The position numbers and the translations under genes were made by a program. From DATBFX01 sp034667245 (GTDB taxonomy: Bacteria; Chloroflexota; Chloroflexia; Thermomicrobiales; UBA6265): a stretch of DNA of 10,325 nucleotides. Shown here piece by piece: positions 1-6,612 of the stretch; within the stretch, counting starts at the first letter, position 1, and every line of letters begins with the position of its first letter. The DNA is taken from assembly GCA_034667245.1 (NCBI GenBank), contig JAXDKI010000168.1, positions 1 through 10,325 of the forward strand, in the 5' to 3' direction. Below the pieces are notes generated by a model. It was not told where the DNA came from, searched no databases, and saw only the letters and a list, made by a program, of their open reading frames with translations.

Positions 1-11
1 AAGAGACCATC

Positions 12-1568
12 ATGGCAGCACCCGGCACCTTCTACATCACCACCGCGATCGATTACCCCAACGGTGCTCCCCACATCGGCCACTCACTGGAGAAGATCGC
101 CGCCGACGTCGTCGCCCGCTACCATCGCCTCCTCGGTGACGACACGGTCTTTTGCATGGGTCTCGACGAGAACAGCCAGCACATCCTCCGCGCAGCGGCC
201 GACAATGGCGTCTCCCCTCAGGAGTGGACCGACCGTATGGACGCCGCCTTCCGCCGAGCTTGGGAGGCCCTCAACATCTCCGTCAACGCCTTCACGCGAA
301 CGACCGAGCCGCGCCACGCCCGTGCCTCCGCCGAGCTCTTCTCCCGCGCCCAGGCGAGCGGTGACATCTACAAGGCCAACTACGCCGGCTGGTACTGCCC
401 GAATTGCAACAACTACTACACCGACGACGAGTTGGTGAACGGCCATTGTCCCCTCCACCCGACCGTACAACCCGAGTGGCTCGAGGAGGAGAACTACTTT
501 TTCGCCCTCAGCAAATACACCGACATCCTTCTCAAACACTTTGAGGAGCACCCCGACTTCGTCACCCCGTCGGTCTGGCGCCCGGAGATGCTCGCCCTCC
601 TCCGCTCCGGCCTCAAAGACTTCTCGGTCTCACGCCGTGTCCGACCCGACGCCATCCCGTGGGGCATCCCCGTACCGGGCGACCCCAACCACGTGATGTA
701 CGTCTGGTTCGACGCCCTGACCACCTACATCACCACCATCGGCTTCCCCGACGATACCGACCGCTTCACGCGCTACTGGCCCGCCGAATCCCAGGTGATC
801 GGCAAGGACATCACCCGCTTTCACTGCCTCTACTGGCCTGCCATGCTGTTGTCGGCGGGTTTGGACCTTCCGCGCCGGATCGTCGTCCACGGCTTCATCA
901 CCCTTGAGGGACAGCGCATCTCGAAAACGACCGGCAACATCATCGACCCCGTCGACCTGGTCGCCGAGTTCGGCGCGGACCCCATCCGCTACTACCTGAT
1001 GCGCGACGTCTCACTCTCCTCCGACGGCGACTTCTCGCGCGCCAACCTGATCCGCCGCCACAACGACGACCTCGGCAACGACCTGGGAAATCTTCTCAAC
1101 CGCGTCGTCGCCATGATCGGCCGTTACCGTGACGGCACAGTCCCAACCCCCGGCGAATCTGGCGAACCGGAAGCCGATCTCCGCCGCGTTGCCGAGGAAG
1201 CGCGCAACCGCGCCGCCACCCTGATCGACGCCTGGGACCTCGACGACGCCCTGGAGTCGATCTGGTCGCTCGTTCGCCGCACCAACCAGTACTTGGAAGA
1301 GCGACAACCTTGGAAACTCGCCAAGCAGCCGGAAGCGGCCTCGCTCCTCGACACGACCCTCTGGTCCGCCGCCGAAGCCACCCGGCTCGCCGCCATCCTC
1401 CTGGCGCCCTACATCCCGGCGACCAGCGATCGCATCATGGCCCAACTCGGTCTCGGCCCCATCACCGACGGAGCCTGGATCCGCGACGGCCACTGGGGCG
1501 CGGCGACCTTCAGCCGGGTCCAGCCCGCCGGACCACTCTTCCCGCGCATCGAGACTGAGCAAGGCTGA
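12..1568 (+). CDS. metG: Methionyl-tRNA synthetase (short form)
   Basis: Class I cytoplasmic enzyme that charges tRNA-Met with methionine using ATP. The 518-residue protein begins with the usual FYITTAIDYPNG strand, then the HIGH motif at 21-24. A single zinc knuckle follows with ligands C129, C132, C146 and H149; the CxxC...CxxH pattern is the one I recall from Thermus MetRS. YVWFDAL is at 230-236. The KMSKS loop reads RISKT at 302-306 followed by GN, so the first lysine is arginine and the second (K305) is kept. The anticodon-binding helical domain shows GNLLNR (359-364) and PWKLAK (433-438). There is no C-terminal EMAP-like tRNA-binding domain, so this is the short form. The ATG at 12 fits the family N-terminus, but only 11 bases lie upstream, so the ribosome-binding site cannot be judged. 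It is separated from rpsB by a terminator and a new promoter. Confidence 0.97.
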   Translation: MAAPGTFYITTAIDYPNGAPHIGHSLEKIAADVVARYHRLLGDDTVFCMGLDENSQHILRAAADNGVSPQEWTDRMDAAFRRAWEALNISVNAFTRTTEPRHARASAELFSRAQASGDIYKANYAGWYCPNCNNYYTDDELVNGHCPLHPTVQPEWLEEENYFFALSKYTDILLKHFEEHPDFVTPSVWRPEMLALLRSGLKDFSVSRRVRPDAIPWGIPVPGDPNHVMYVWFDALTTYITTIGFPDDTDRFTRYWPAESQVIGKDITRFHCLYWPAMLLSAGLDLPRRIVVHGFITLEGQRISKTTGNIIDPVDLVAEFGADPIRYYLMRDVSLSSDGDFSRANLIRRHNDDLGNDLGNLLNRVVAMIGRYRDGTVPTPGESGEPEADLRRVAEEARNRAATLIDAWDLDDALESIWSLVRRTNQYLEERQPWKLAKQPEAASLLDTTLWSAAEATRLAAILLAPYIPATSDRIMAQLGLGPITDGAWIRDGHWGAATFSRVQPAGPLFPRIETEQG

Positions 1569-1592
1569 GTTGGCGTAACCATCTGGGCCATT

Positions 1593-1627
1593 GGGAGGGC
1601 CCTCAGGTTGAATTGAGGGGCTCTCCC
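1593..1627 (+). other. Stable hairpin 25 nt after metG
   Basis: Arms GGGAGGGCCCTCA (1593-1605) and TGAGGGGCTCTCCC (1614-1627) pair with one extra base around an 8-nt loop. No T tract follows, so by itself it is not a classical intrinsic terminator. It may protect the metG mRNA 3' end or act together with the terminator about 50 nt further on. Confidence 0.55.
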
Positions 1628-1678
1628 TCAGATTCCTGACACTGTCAAGCAGCCAGATTGAGCCGGCTTCGTAGATTG

Positions 1679-1704
1679 AGCCCCAGGTGCCAACTGGGCT
1701 TTTT
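1679..1704 (+). terminator. Intrinsic terminator of metG
   Basis: AGCCCCAG (1679-1686), a 7-nt loop and CTGGGCT (1694-1700) form a stem with one bulged C, followed at once by TTTTT (1700-1704). This is the only hairpin plus T tract that I find in the window. The bases at its 5' edge belong to a 10-bp direct repeat, AGATTGAGCC, found at 1655-1664 and 1673-1682. A 14-bp perfect GC palindrome (1707-1720) follows directly. Confidence 0.7.
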
Positions 1705-1751
1705 AGGCCCGCGCGCGGGCGGCGCCACGAGGTTTCGTCATTCCGCCAAAA

Positions 1752-1781
1752 TTGTCCGCCGCCTGCCTCGGGTGCTATACT
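1752..1781 (+). promoter_or_regulatory. Probable sigma-70-type promoter of the rpsB operon
   Basis: TTGTCC (1752-1757) and TATACT (1776-1781) are separated by 18 bp. The -10 is preceded by TGc (1773-1775), making it an extended -10 element. In such GC-rich DNA this match stands out. It lies after the metG terminator and upstream of rpsB, with a predicted start of transcription near 1787-1789. Inference from sequence only. Confidence 0.7.
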
Positions 1782-1786
1782 CTGGC

Positions 1787-1918
1787 ACGGTCAGGCGTCC
1801 GCCTGACCGTCATTTAGCACGCGTCAGGACTGGGACCGGTGTGCCGGCATCCATCGAGATGCCGGTCCGGCTCGGGGTGAGTGGCGCGGAAGAACAACAC
1901 AACCCACAGGAGGTTTTC
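1787..1918 (+). promoter_or_regulatory. Structured 5' leader of the rpsB operon
   Basis: A leader of about 130 nt runs from the predicted transcription start to the GTG of rpsB. It opens with a perfect 11-bp inverted repeat, ACGGTCAGGCG (1787-1797) and CGCCTGACCGT (1800-1810). A second hairpin pairs CCGGCATC (1844-1851) with GATGCCGG (1858-1865). An alternative stem pairs GGACCGG (1833-1839) with CCGGTCC (1862-1868), which excludes the second hairpin because both use 1862-1865. Ribosomal-protein leaders, including those of rpsB in other bacteria, often bind their product to repress translation, so autogenous control by S2 is plausible here. I cannot match it to a named RNA family. The 5' palindrome could equally be a DNA operator or an mRNA-stabilising 5' stem. 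Confidence 0.5.
1908..1913 (+). promoter_or_regulatory. Shine-Dalgarno site of rpsB (decides the start)
   Basis: AGGAGG, 5 nt before GTG 1919, is the best ribosome-binding site in this region. It fixes the start of S2 at the GTG, not at any of the in-frame codons available as far upstream as 1658. Confidence 0.85.
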
Positions 1919-2740
1919 GTGGTTACAAGCACCTTGGGCATGGCGCCCGAAACCAGCATGAAAGCGCTGCTGGAAGCGGGTGTCCACTTCGGGCACCAGA
2001 AGAAGCGCTGGAACCCGAAGATGCGACCGTACATCTTCTCCGAGCGCAACGGCATCCACGTCCTCGATCTCAACCAGACGGTCAAACTCCTCGACGAGGC
2101 GCACCAGTTCATCGCCGATCTCACTGCCCGCGGCGGGCGCGTCCTCTTCGTCGGCACCAAGAAGCAGGCCCAGGAGGTCGTCGCCCGCGAGGCGCAACGG
2201 TCCGGGCAGTTTTACGTCAACCGGCGTTGGCTGGGCGGCACGCTCACTAACTTCGTCACCATCCGCGGCCGGCTCCGGACCCTCAAGGACCTGCAGCGCC
2301 AGGCCGAGCGCGGCGAGTTCGCCTACCTCCCGAAGAAAGAGGCGTCCGGCAAGCAGGGCGAGTTGGAGCGGCTGGAGCGCACCCTCGGCGGCATGCGCGA
2401 CCTGACCCAACTGCCCGGCGCCATCTTCGTCGTCGATCCCAAGCGCGAGCATCTGGCGGTGACCGAGGCACGACGCCTCCGCATCCCGGTGATTGCGATG
2501 GTCGACACCAACTGCGATCCAGACCAGATCGACTTCGTGATCCCGGCCAACGACGACGCGATCCGCTCCGTCCGGCTGATCACCGCCGGCATGGCTGACG
2601 CGGCGATCCAGGGCGCGATGCGGGCGGAGATCTCGCAGGCCGAGCGGTCGATGGACCTGGGACGGCGTGAAGGCGAGGAGGAGGAATACTCCCCCGACTT
2701 CGACGACGCCGCCAATTTGGTGCCCGCCGAAACGGCCTAG
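1919..2740 (+). CDS. rpsB: 30S ribosomal protein S2
   Basis: Component of the small ribosomal subunit, 273 residues from GTG 1919. The S2 N-terminal signature MKALLEAGVHFGH covers 14-26. The basic HQKKRWNPKMRPYIF segment follows, then FVGTKKQA (78-85), NRRWLGGTLTNF (101-112) and the second S2 signature starting at PGAIFVVDPKREH (166-178). The tail from about residue 238 is acidic (EGEEEEYSPDFDD) and longer than in minimal S2 proteins, which is common among bacteria. The frame stays open upstream to 1658, but that 87-codon extension covers the promoter, leader and terminator and is unlike S2, so it is not coding. First gene of the rpsB-tsf-pyrH-frr-uppS-cdsA-dxr block. Probably regulated through its structured leader. 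Confidence 0.97.
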   Translation: MVTSTLGMAPETSMKALLEAGVHFGHQKKRWNPKMRPYIFSERNGIHVLDLNQTVKLLDEAHQFIADLTARGGRVLFVGTKKQAQEVVAREAQRSGQFYVNRRWLGGTLTNFVTIRGRLRTLKDLQRQAERGEFAYLPKKEASGKQGELERLERTLGGMRDLTQLPGAIFVVDPKREHLAVTEARRLRIPVIAMVDTNCDPDQIDFVIPANDDAIRSVRLITAGMADAAIQGAMRAEISQAERSMDLGRREGEEEEYSPDFDDAANLVPAETA

Positions 2741-2768
2741 TCCGTCGTCGACGCCATGGCTTTCGATG

Positions 2769-2796
2769 CCCTCGGGCGGCTTCTGCCGCCCGAGGG
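2769..2796 (+). terminator. rpsB-tsf intercistronic hairpin (attenuator-like)
   Basis: A perfect 12-bp stem, CCCTCGGGCGGC (2769-2780) and GCCGCCCGAGGG (2785-2796), is closed by a TTCT loop. No T tract follows, so full termination is doubtful. An attenuator or mRNA-stabilising role between rpsB and tsf is more likely, adjusting the S2 to EF-Ts ratio; rpsB-tsf spacers of other bacteria also carry partial terminators. Confidence 0.6.
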
Positions 2797-2867
2797 AAAT
2801 CACGCCGTACGACTGCAGCGCGCGGAGGATGGACAACCGCGCCTGAGACATTGAATGGGGAATTGAC

Positions 2868-3434
2868 GTGGCAATCAGCGCAGGACAGGTCAAGGAGCTC
2901 CGGGAGCGGACCGGTGCCGGCATTATGGAGTGTAAGCGCGCCCTCGAAGAGACCGACGGCAACATGGACCGTGCCACCGACGTCCTGAAACAGCAGGGGC
3001 TCGCCAAAGCCGAGAAGAAGGCCGGACGTTCCGCCTCCCAGGGCGTCGTCGAACCGTACATCCATGCCGGCGGCCGCATCGGATCGATCGTCGAGGTCAA
3101 CTGCGAAACCGACTTCGTTGCCCGTACCGCCGACTTCCGGTCGCTGGCGCACGACCTGGCAATGCAGGTTGCCGCCACCTCACCGCGCTTCGTCTCCGAA
3201 GAGGAGATCGGGCCAGATGAGTTTGCATCGCTGGAGCGCGAGTTCGGCGACCGCAAGCGAGCCCTTGAGGCGGTCAGTCTCCTCGACCAGCCGTTCATCA
3301 AAGACCCCAAGCTCTCGATTCGCGACCTGGTCAAGGCCCAGATCGGGAAACTCGGCGAGAACATCGTCGTTCGGCGGTTCGCCCGCTTCGAAGTCGGTGC
3401 CGGCGCACCGGCAACCGACGGCAACGAAGAATAA
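2868..3434 (+). CDS. tsf: Elongation factor Ts (short form)
   Basis: Nucleotide exchange factor that releases GDP from EF-Tu during translation elongation. The 188-residue protein starts at GTG 2868 with a weak upstream GGGGAA. An N-terminal UBA-like domain carries EF-Ts signature 1, LRERTGAGIMECKRAL (11-26). Signature 2, EVNCETDFVAR (76-86), includes the TDFV segment that contacts EF-Tu. At 188 residues it is much shorter than the about 280-residue E. coli protein and lacks the second half of the dimerisation core, as in Thermus and some other deep lineages. The C-terminal part (IRDLVKAQIGKLGENIVVRRFARFEV) is the conserved end of the family, so it is complete and not truncated. Confidence 0.96.
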   Translation: MAISAGQVKELRERTGAGIMECKRALEETDGNMDRATDVLKQQGLAKAEKKAGRSASQGVVEPYIHAGGRIGSIVEVNCETDFVARTADFRSLAHDLAMQVAATSPRFVSEEEIGPDEFASLEREFGDRKRALEAVSLLDQPFIKDPKLSIRDLVKAQIGKLGENIVVRRFARFEVGAGAPATDGNEE

Positions 3435-3503
3435 GTCGTCAGTCGCTCGTCGGTTCCGGAAGCCAATTCCCAGTGTGACGACTGACGACGAGCGACCGAC
3501 GAC
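3435..3503 (+). repeat. Long inverted repeat filling the tsf-pyrH spacer
   Basis: GTCGTCAGTCGCTCGTCG (3435-3452) starts at the first base after the tsf stop. It pairs at 17 of 18 positions with CGACGAGCGACCGACGAC (3486-3503), across a loop of about 33 nt. The right arm ends just before the GGAGG (3507-3511) that serves pyrH. The sequence resembles the inverted repeat after pyrH (4255-4370). It is probably a dispersed repeat of the GTCAGTTGTCAGTTG type and may also act as an intercistronic stabilising hairpin. Confidence 0.65.
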
Positions 3504-3515
3504 TCCGGAGGCGCG

Positions 3516-4256
3516 ATGTACGGCCGGGTTCTGCTGAAGCTAAGCGGTGAGGCGCTCATGGGGGAAACGCCCTATGGCATCGACCCCGCCGTCGCCGCGT
3601 CGATCGCCCGCCAGATCTCGCGCGTGGTCGAGCTCGAGGTCCAAGTCGCCGTCGTCGTCGGCGGCGGCAACATCTGGCGCGGCCTCTCCGCAAGTAGCAA
3701 AGGGATGGACCGCGCGACCGCCGACTACATGGGCATGGTCGCCACCGTGCTGAATGCACTCGCGTTGCAAGATGCGCTCGAGAAGGCCGGAGTCCAGACC
3801 CGCGTTATGACTGCCATCCAGATGCATGAGGTTGCGGAGCCCTACATCCGGCGCCGGGCGATCCGGCACATGGAAAAGGGACGTGTCGTCATCCTGGCAG
3901 CCGGGACCGGAAATCCCTACTTCACGACCGACACGGCGGCGGCGTTGCGCGCGGTCGAACTGGGCGCGGATGTTCTCCTGATGGCGAAGAATCGGGTCGA
4001 CGGTATCTACACCGCCGACCCACGGCTCAATCCCGACGCCCGACGCTACGTGCGCGTCAGCCACCAGGAGGCGTTCGAGCGCGATCTTCGGGTGATGGAT
4101 GCCTCCGCGTTCTCCCTCTGCCGGGAAAATGATCTGCCCATCCTCGTCTTCAACATGAACGACGACGGCTCAATTGAGCGGGCCGTCAGCGGAGAATCGG
4201 TCGGCACACTCGTTGCAGCCGGCGAGACGGTCTTCGCCGAAGTGGTCAATAGCTAG
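3516..4256 (+). CDS. pyrH: UMP kinase (uridylate kinase)
   Basis: Phosphorylates UMP to UDP with ATP in pyrimidine nucleotide synthesis; family members are hexamers usually inhibited by UTP and often activated by GTP. The 246-residue product belongs to the amino-acid kinase fold. It shows KLSGEAL (8-14), the glycine loop GGGNIWRG (49-56), MDRATADYMGMVATVLNALA (64-83), GTGNPYFTTDTAAALRA (130-146) and KNRVDGIYTADP (158-169). The length is normal for the family. ATG 3516 has a good GGAGG 4 nt upstream. Its position between tsf and frr is the standard arrangement in many bacteria. Related inverted repeats fill the spacers on both sides of this gene. Confidence 0.97.
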   Translation: MYGRVLLKLSGEALMGETPYGIDPAVAASIARQISRVVELEVQVAVVVGGGNIWRGLSASSKGMDRATADYMGMVATVLNALALQDALEKAGVQTRVMTAIQMHEVAEPYIRRRAIRHMEKGRVVILAAGTGNPYFTTDTAAALRAVELGADVLLMAKNRVDGIYTADPRLNPDARRYVRVSHQEAFERDLRVMDASAFSLCRENDLPILVFNMNDDGSIERAVSGESVGTLVAAGETVFAEVVNS

Positions 4257-4370
4257 TTGTCAGTCGCGAGTTGGTGTTCGATGATGTAACGGTGGTGCCT
4301 CAACGTGCTCGAGGCCAGCGTGACGGATTCGCGGCCACCCGCGTCTAACTACTGACAACTGGCAACTGAC
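4255..4370 (+). repeat. Inverted repeat filling the pyrH-frr spacer
   Basis: GTCAGTCGCGAGTTG (4259-4273) pairs at 13 of 15 positions with CAACTGGCAACTGAC (4356-4370). In another register AGTTGTCAGT (4255-4264) pairs perfectly with ACTGACAACT (4351-4360). The left arm overlaps the last two bases of the pyrH stop codon, and the right arm ends directly before the GGAGG of frr. The right arm is itself made of tandem CAACTGAC-like units. The left arm shares GTYGTCAGTCGC with the repeat before pyrH. This resembles the dispersed CAGTTGTCAGTTGC-type repeats known from many bacterial genomes. Confidence 0.65.
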
Positions 4371-4385
4371 GGAGGAGCGTGACGG

Positions 4386-4943
4386 ATGATCCGTGAGACG
4401 ATGACCGACGCCGAGCAACGGATGTCGAAGGCGATGGAGGCGCTCCGCCGCGACCTTAACACCATCCGGACCGGGCGCGCCTCTCCGTCGCTCCTCGATC
4501 GCATCACCATCGACTACTATGGCACGCCCACGCCGCTGAATCAGGTCGCCGGCATCTCCGTGCCCGAGGCGCGCCTGCTCGTCATCCAGCCCTGGGACCG
4601 TGGCACAATCGGTCTCATCGAGAAGGCCATCCTCAAGTCGGACCTTGGACTCAATCCCAACAACGACGGGCAGGTCATTCGAATCGGTATCCCGGCCCTG
4701 ACCGAAGAGCGCCGCAAGCAGTTGGTTAAGCAAGTCCACAACCACGTTGAAGATGCCAAGGTTGCCGTCCGCAACATTCGCCGGGACGCGATGACACAAG
4801 TCCGAGAGCTGATGAACGAGAAAATGATCTCGGAGGACGATGAGCGCCGCGGCGAGCATCAGCTCGACGACTTGACGAAGCGGTTCACCGACGAAGCCGA
4901 TAAGGTTGGGAAGACTAAAGAGCACGAGGTGATGGAGGTTTAG
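4386..4943 (+). CDS. frr: Ribosome recycling factor
   Basis: Works with EF-G to split post-termination ribosomes so that they can start again. It has exactly the typical length of 185 residues and aligns end to end with the E. coli protein from memory. RTGRASPSLLD (28-38) and YYGTPTPL (44-51) mark the domain I/II region, followed by SDLGLNPN (85-92), LTEERRK (105-111) and AVRNIRRDA (127-135), which contains the conserved basic patch that binds 23S rRNA. ISEDDERR (148-155) is the usual C-terminal hinge. ATG 4386 lies 10 nt after GGAGG (4371-4375). The start fits the family; a GTG at 4379 is out of frame. It is followed after 6 nt by uppS, whose ribosome-binding site lies inside the end of frr. 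Confidence 0.97.
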   Translation: MIRETMTDAEQRMSKAMEALRRDLNTIRTGRASPSLLDRITIDYYGTPTPLNQVAGISVPEARLLVIQPWDRGTIGLIEKAILKSDLGLNPNNDGQVIRIGIPALTEERRKQLVKQVHNHVEDAKVAVRNIRRDAMTQVRELMNEKMISEDDERRGEHQLDDLTKRFTDEADKVGKTKEHEVMEV

Positions 4944-4949
4944 CCAGCC

Positions 4950-5735
4950 TTGGTCGCCTCCCTATCCGGCTTCACTGAAGAAGACGCCGAGTTGGCGCGG
5001 GCCGTCGCGGCACTTCCCAACGAAGCGATCCCGCGACACGTCGCCATGATCATGGACGGCAACGGCCGGTGGGCGGCGCGCCGCGGTCTACCGCGCATTG
5101 CCGGTCACGAGCGTGGGACCGATAACATTCGGCGGATCACCCAGACTGCCGGCGAGATCGGGATCCGATACCTGACCCTCTGGGCCTTCTCCACCGAGAA
5201 CTGGCGACGACCGGCCGACGAGATCCAGGGGATCATGCGCATTCTCGGCGAAGCGATCGAGCGCGAAACCGAGGAACTCCATCGTCAAGGCGCCCAGCTC
5301 CGCCACATCGGCAGTCTCGACGGTCTCGCGCCCGATCTCCGGCAATCGGTCCTCGACGCCATCGAGCTCACCAAAGCAAACGACCACCTGATCCTCACCC
5401 TCGCGTTCAACTACGGCGGACGCCAGGAACTCGTGCACGCGATGCGGGAGATCGTCGCCTCCGGCGTCCAACCGGAACTGGTGGACGAGCAGCTCATCGG
5501 CTCCCACCTCTACACCCGCGACACGCCCGATCCCGATCTCATCATCCGCACCTCCGGCGAGTATCGAATGAGCAACTTCCTCCTCTGGCAGGCTGCCTAC
5601 GCCGAGTTGCACTTCAGCCCGGTCCTCTGGCCCGACTTCGGCCCGAACGAGCTCCGCACGGCCGTCCTCGATTTCTCGCGCCGCGAGCGCCGCTTTGGCC
5701 ACATCTCGGCCGCCGCTGCGTCCGGCCGCACCTGA
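4950..5735 (+). CDS. uppS: Isoprenyl transferase (cis-prenyltransferase, UPP synthase)
   Basis: Adds isopentenyl diphosphate units in cis to farnesyl diphosphate to make the polyprenyl diphosphate carrier for cell-wall synthesis. The 261-residue protein has the signature HVAMIMDGNGRWA (30-42) with the catalytic Asp at D36, TLWAFSTENWRRP (76-88), FNYGGRQE (153-160) and the substrate-binding RTSGEYRMSNFLLWQ (200-214) with R200 and R206. The TTG start at 4950 is inferred: GGAGG (4934-4938) inside the end of frr lies 11 nt upstream, slightly far. Later in-frame starts (TTG 4992, ATG 5046) would give a short N-terminus or none before the signature. Chain length of the product cannot be read from sequence, so decaprenyl or other C50-C55 products remain possible. 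Coupled to frr and cdsA. Confidence 0.95.
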   Translation: MVASLSGFTEEDAELARAVAALPNEAIPRHVAMIMDGNGRWAARRGLPRIAGHERGTDNIRRITQTAGEIGIRYLTLWAFSTENWRRPADEIQGIMRILGEAIERETEELHRQGAQLRHIGSLDGLAPDLRQSVLDAIELTKANDHLILTLAFNYGGRQELVHAMREIVASGVQPELVDEQLIGSHLYTRDTPDPDLIIRTSGEYRMSNFLLWQAAYAELHFSPVLWPDFGPNELRTAVLDFSRRERRFGHISAAAASGRT

Positions 5736-5742
5736 GGCCGCC

Positions 5743-6612
5743 GTGCGTCAACGCTCAATAAGCTCTGTCGGCGTCGTCATCGTCGGGCTCGTGCCGGCAT
5801 TCATGGGTGGACCCGTCTGGACCGTCGTGCTCGCCGCCCTCTTCACGATCGGGGCACACGAATATCAGGTACTCGCTCGGCACATCAGCCCGGGGACTCG
5901 GCCATTCGCGCTTGTCCTGGTTCCCGCCTTCGCCCTGGCCGCGGCCACCGGCGGCGGTGCGCAAGCTCTTCTCGGCATCGTCGCCCTGGCCGTTGGACTG
6001 CCGTTCTTCGAACTCATCCTTCGCCAAAATCTCAAGGGGGCATTCGAAGAGTGGGCACTCTCGGCGGCAGGAACGCTGTACCTCGGCGTGCCCCTATTCG
6101 CCGCCGTGGCAATGCGAAAGATGGGCGGCACGATCGACGCCGGGTGGCTCGACCACCTCGCTGGTTGGACCTCGCTCGGTTGGGCTGCGGCACCAAGGGG
6201 TCTCGCCTGGCTGTTGGTCGTGATTCTGATCACCTGGCTCTCCGACTCCGGCGCCTACCTCGTTGGACGCTCGTTCGGCCGACGACCACTCATCCCCGTC
6301 GTTAGTCCGAAAAAGACCGTCGAAGGTCTGGCCGGCGGTCTCGGCGCCGCCGCCCTCACCGGTGCCCTCGCCGTTTCCCTTTTTGGCCTGGACGTCTCTT
6401 GGGCAATCGGTCTCCTCCTTGGCCTCGTCGTCGGCGCGCTCGGCGTCGTCGGCGACCTCGCCGAGTCGATCATGAAGCGGCAAGCCGGCGTCAAGGACAG
6501 CGGCACGCTGATCCCTGGACACGGCGGCATGCTCGACCGCCTCGATGCCCTACTCTTCACCCTCACCGCCGGTTGGTACCTCGCGACACTCATCGATCGG
6601 ATCGTAACGTGA
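5743..6612 (+). CDS. cdsA: Phosphatidate cytidylyltransferase (CDP-diglyceride synthase)
   Basis: Integral membrane enzyme that converts phosphatidate and CTP to CDP-diacylglycerol, the precursor of the anionic phospholipids. From GTG 5743 the protein has 289 residues with several hydrophobic membrane segments (about 8-35, 55-90, 105-124, 153-168, 196-240 and 268-285). LSDSGAYLVGRSFG (166-179), SPKKTVEG (188-195) and the CDS signature with S242, K245-R246, K251-D252 and PGHGGMLDRLD (258-268) are all intact. The frame is open back to a TTG at 5695 inside uppS. I prefer GTG 5743 because it starts at RQRSISS, the usual CdsA N-terminus, lies 7 nt after the uppS stop and has GAGG 5 nt upstream. 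Its stop overlaps the dxr start. Confidence 0.95.
   Translation: MRQRSISSVGVVIVGLVPAFMGGPVWTVVLAALFTIGAHEYQVLARHISPGTRPFALVLVPAFALAAATGGGAQALLGIVALAVGLPFFELILRQNLKGAFEEWALSAAGTLYLGVPLFAAVAMRKMGGTIDAGWLDHLAGWTSLGWAAAPRGLAWLLVVILITWLSDSGAYLVGRSFGRRPLIPVVSPKKTVEGLAGGLGAAALTGALAVSLFGLDVSWAIGLLLGLVVGALGVVGDLAESIMKRQAGVKDSGTLIPGHGGMLDRLDALLFTLTAGWYLATLIDRIVT

Noticed and set aside
1655..1682. Direct repeat AGATTGAGCC twice, 18 bp apart, as a possible attachment or operator site
   Set aside because: Only two 10-bp copies, one of which merges into the terminator stem; there is no integrase or regulator in the window to support it.
1814..3559. 581-codon open frame on the minus strand across rpsB and tsf
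   Set aside because: It runs antisense to two well-conserved genes, shows low-complexity Ser/Arg/Asp/Val-rich sequence and no family motif. Long antisense frames are expected in GC-rich coding DNA.
5695..5742. TTG start for cdsA inside uppS
   Set aside because: The added 16 residues are unlike CdsA N-termini, while GTG 5743 has GAGG nearby and the typical RQRSIS start.
6399..6608. N-terminal extension of dxr into cdsA
   Set aside because: It is an out-of-frame shadow of the conserved cdsA C-terminus with an arginine-rich composition; GTG 6609 gives a normal family length.
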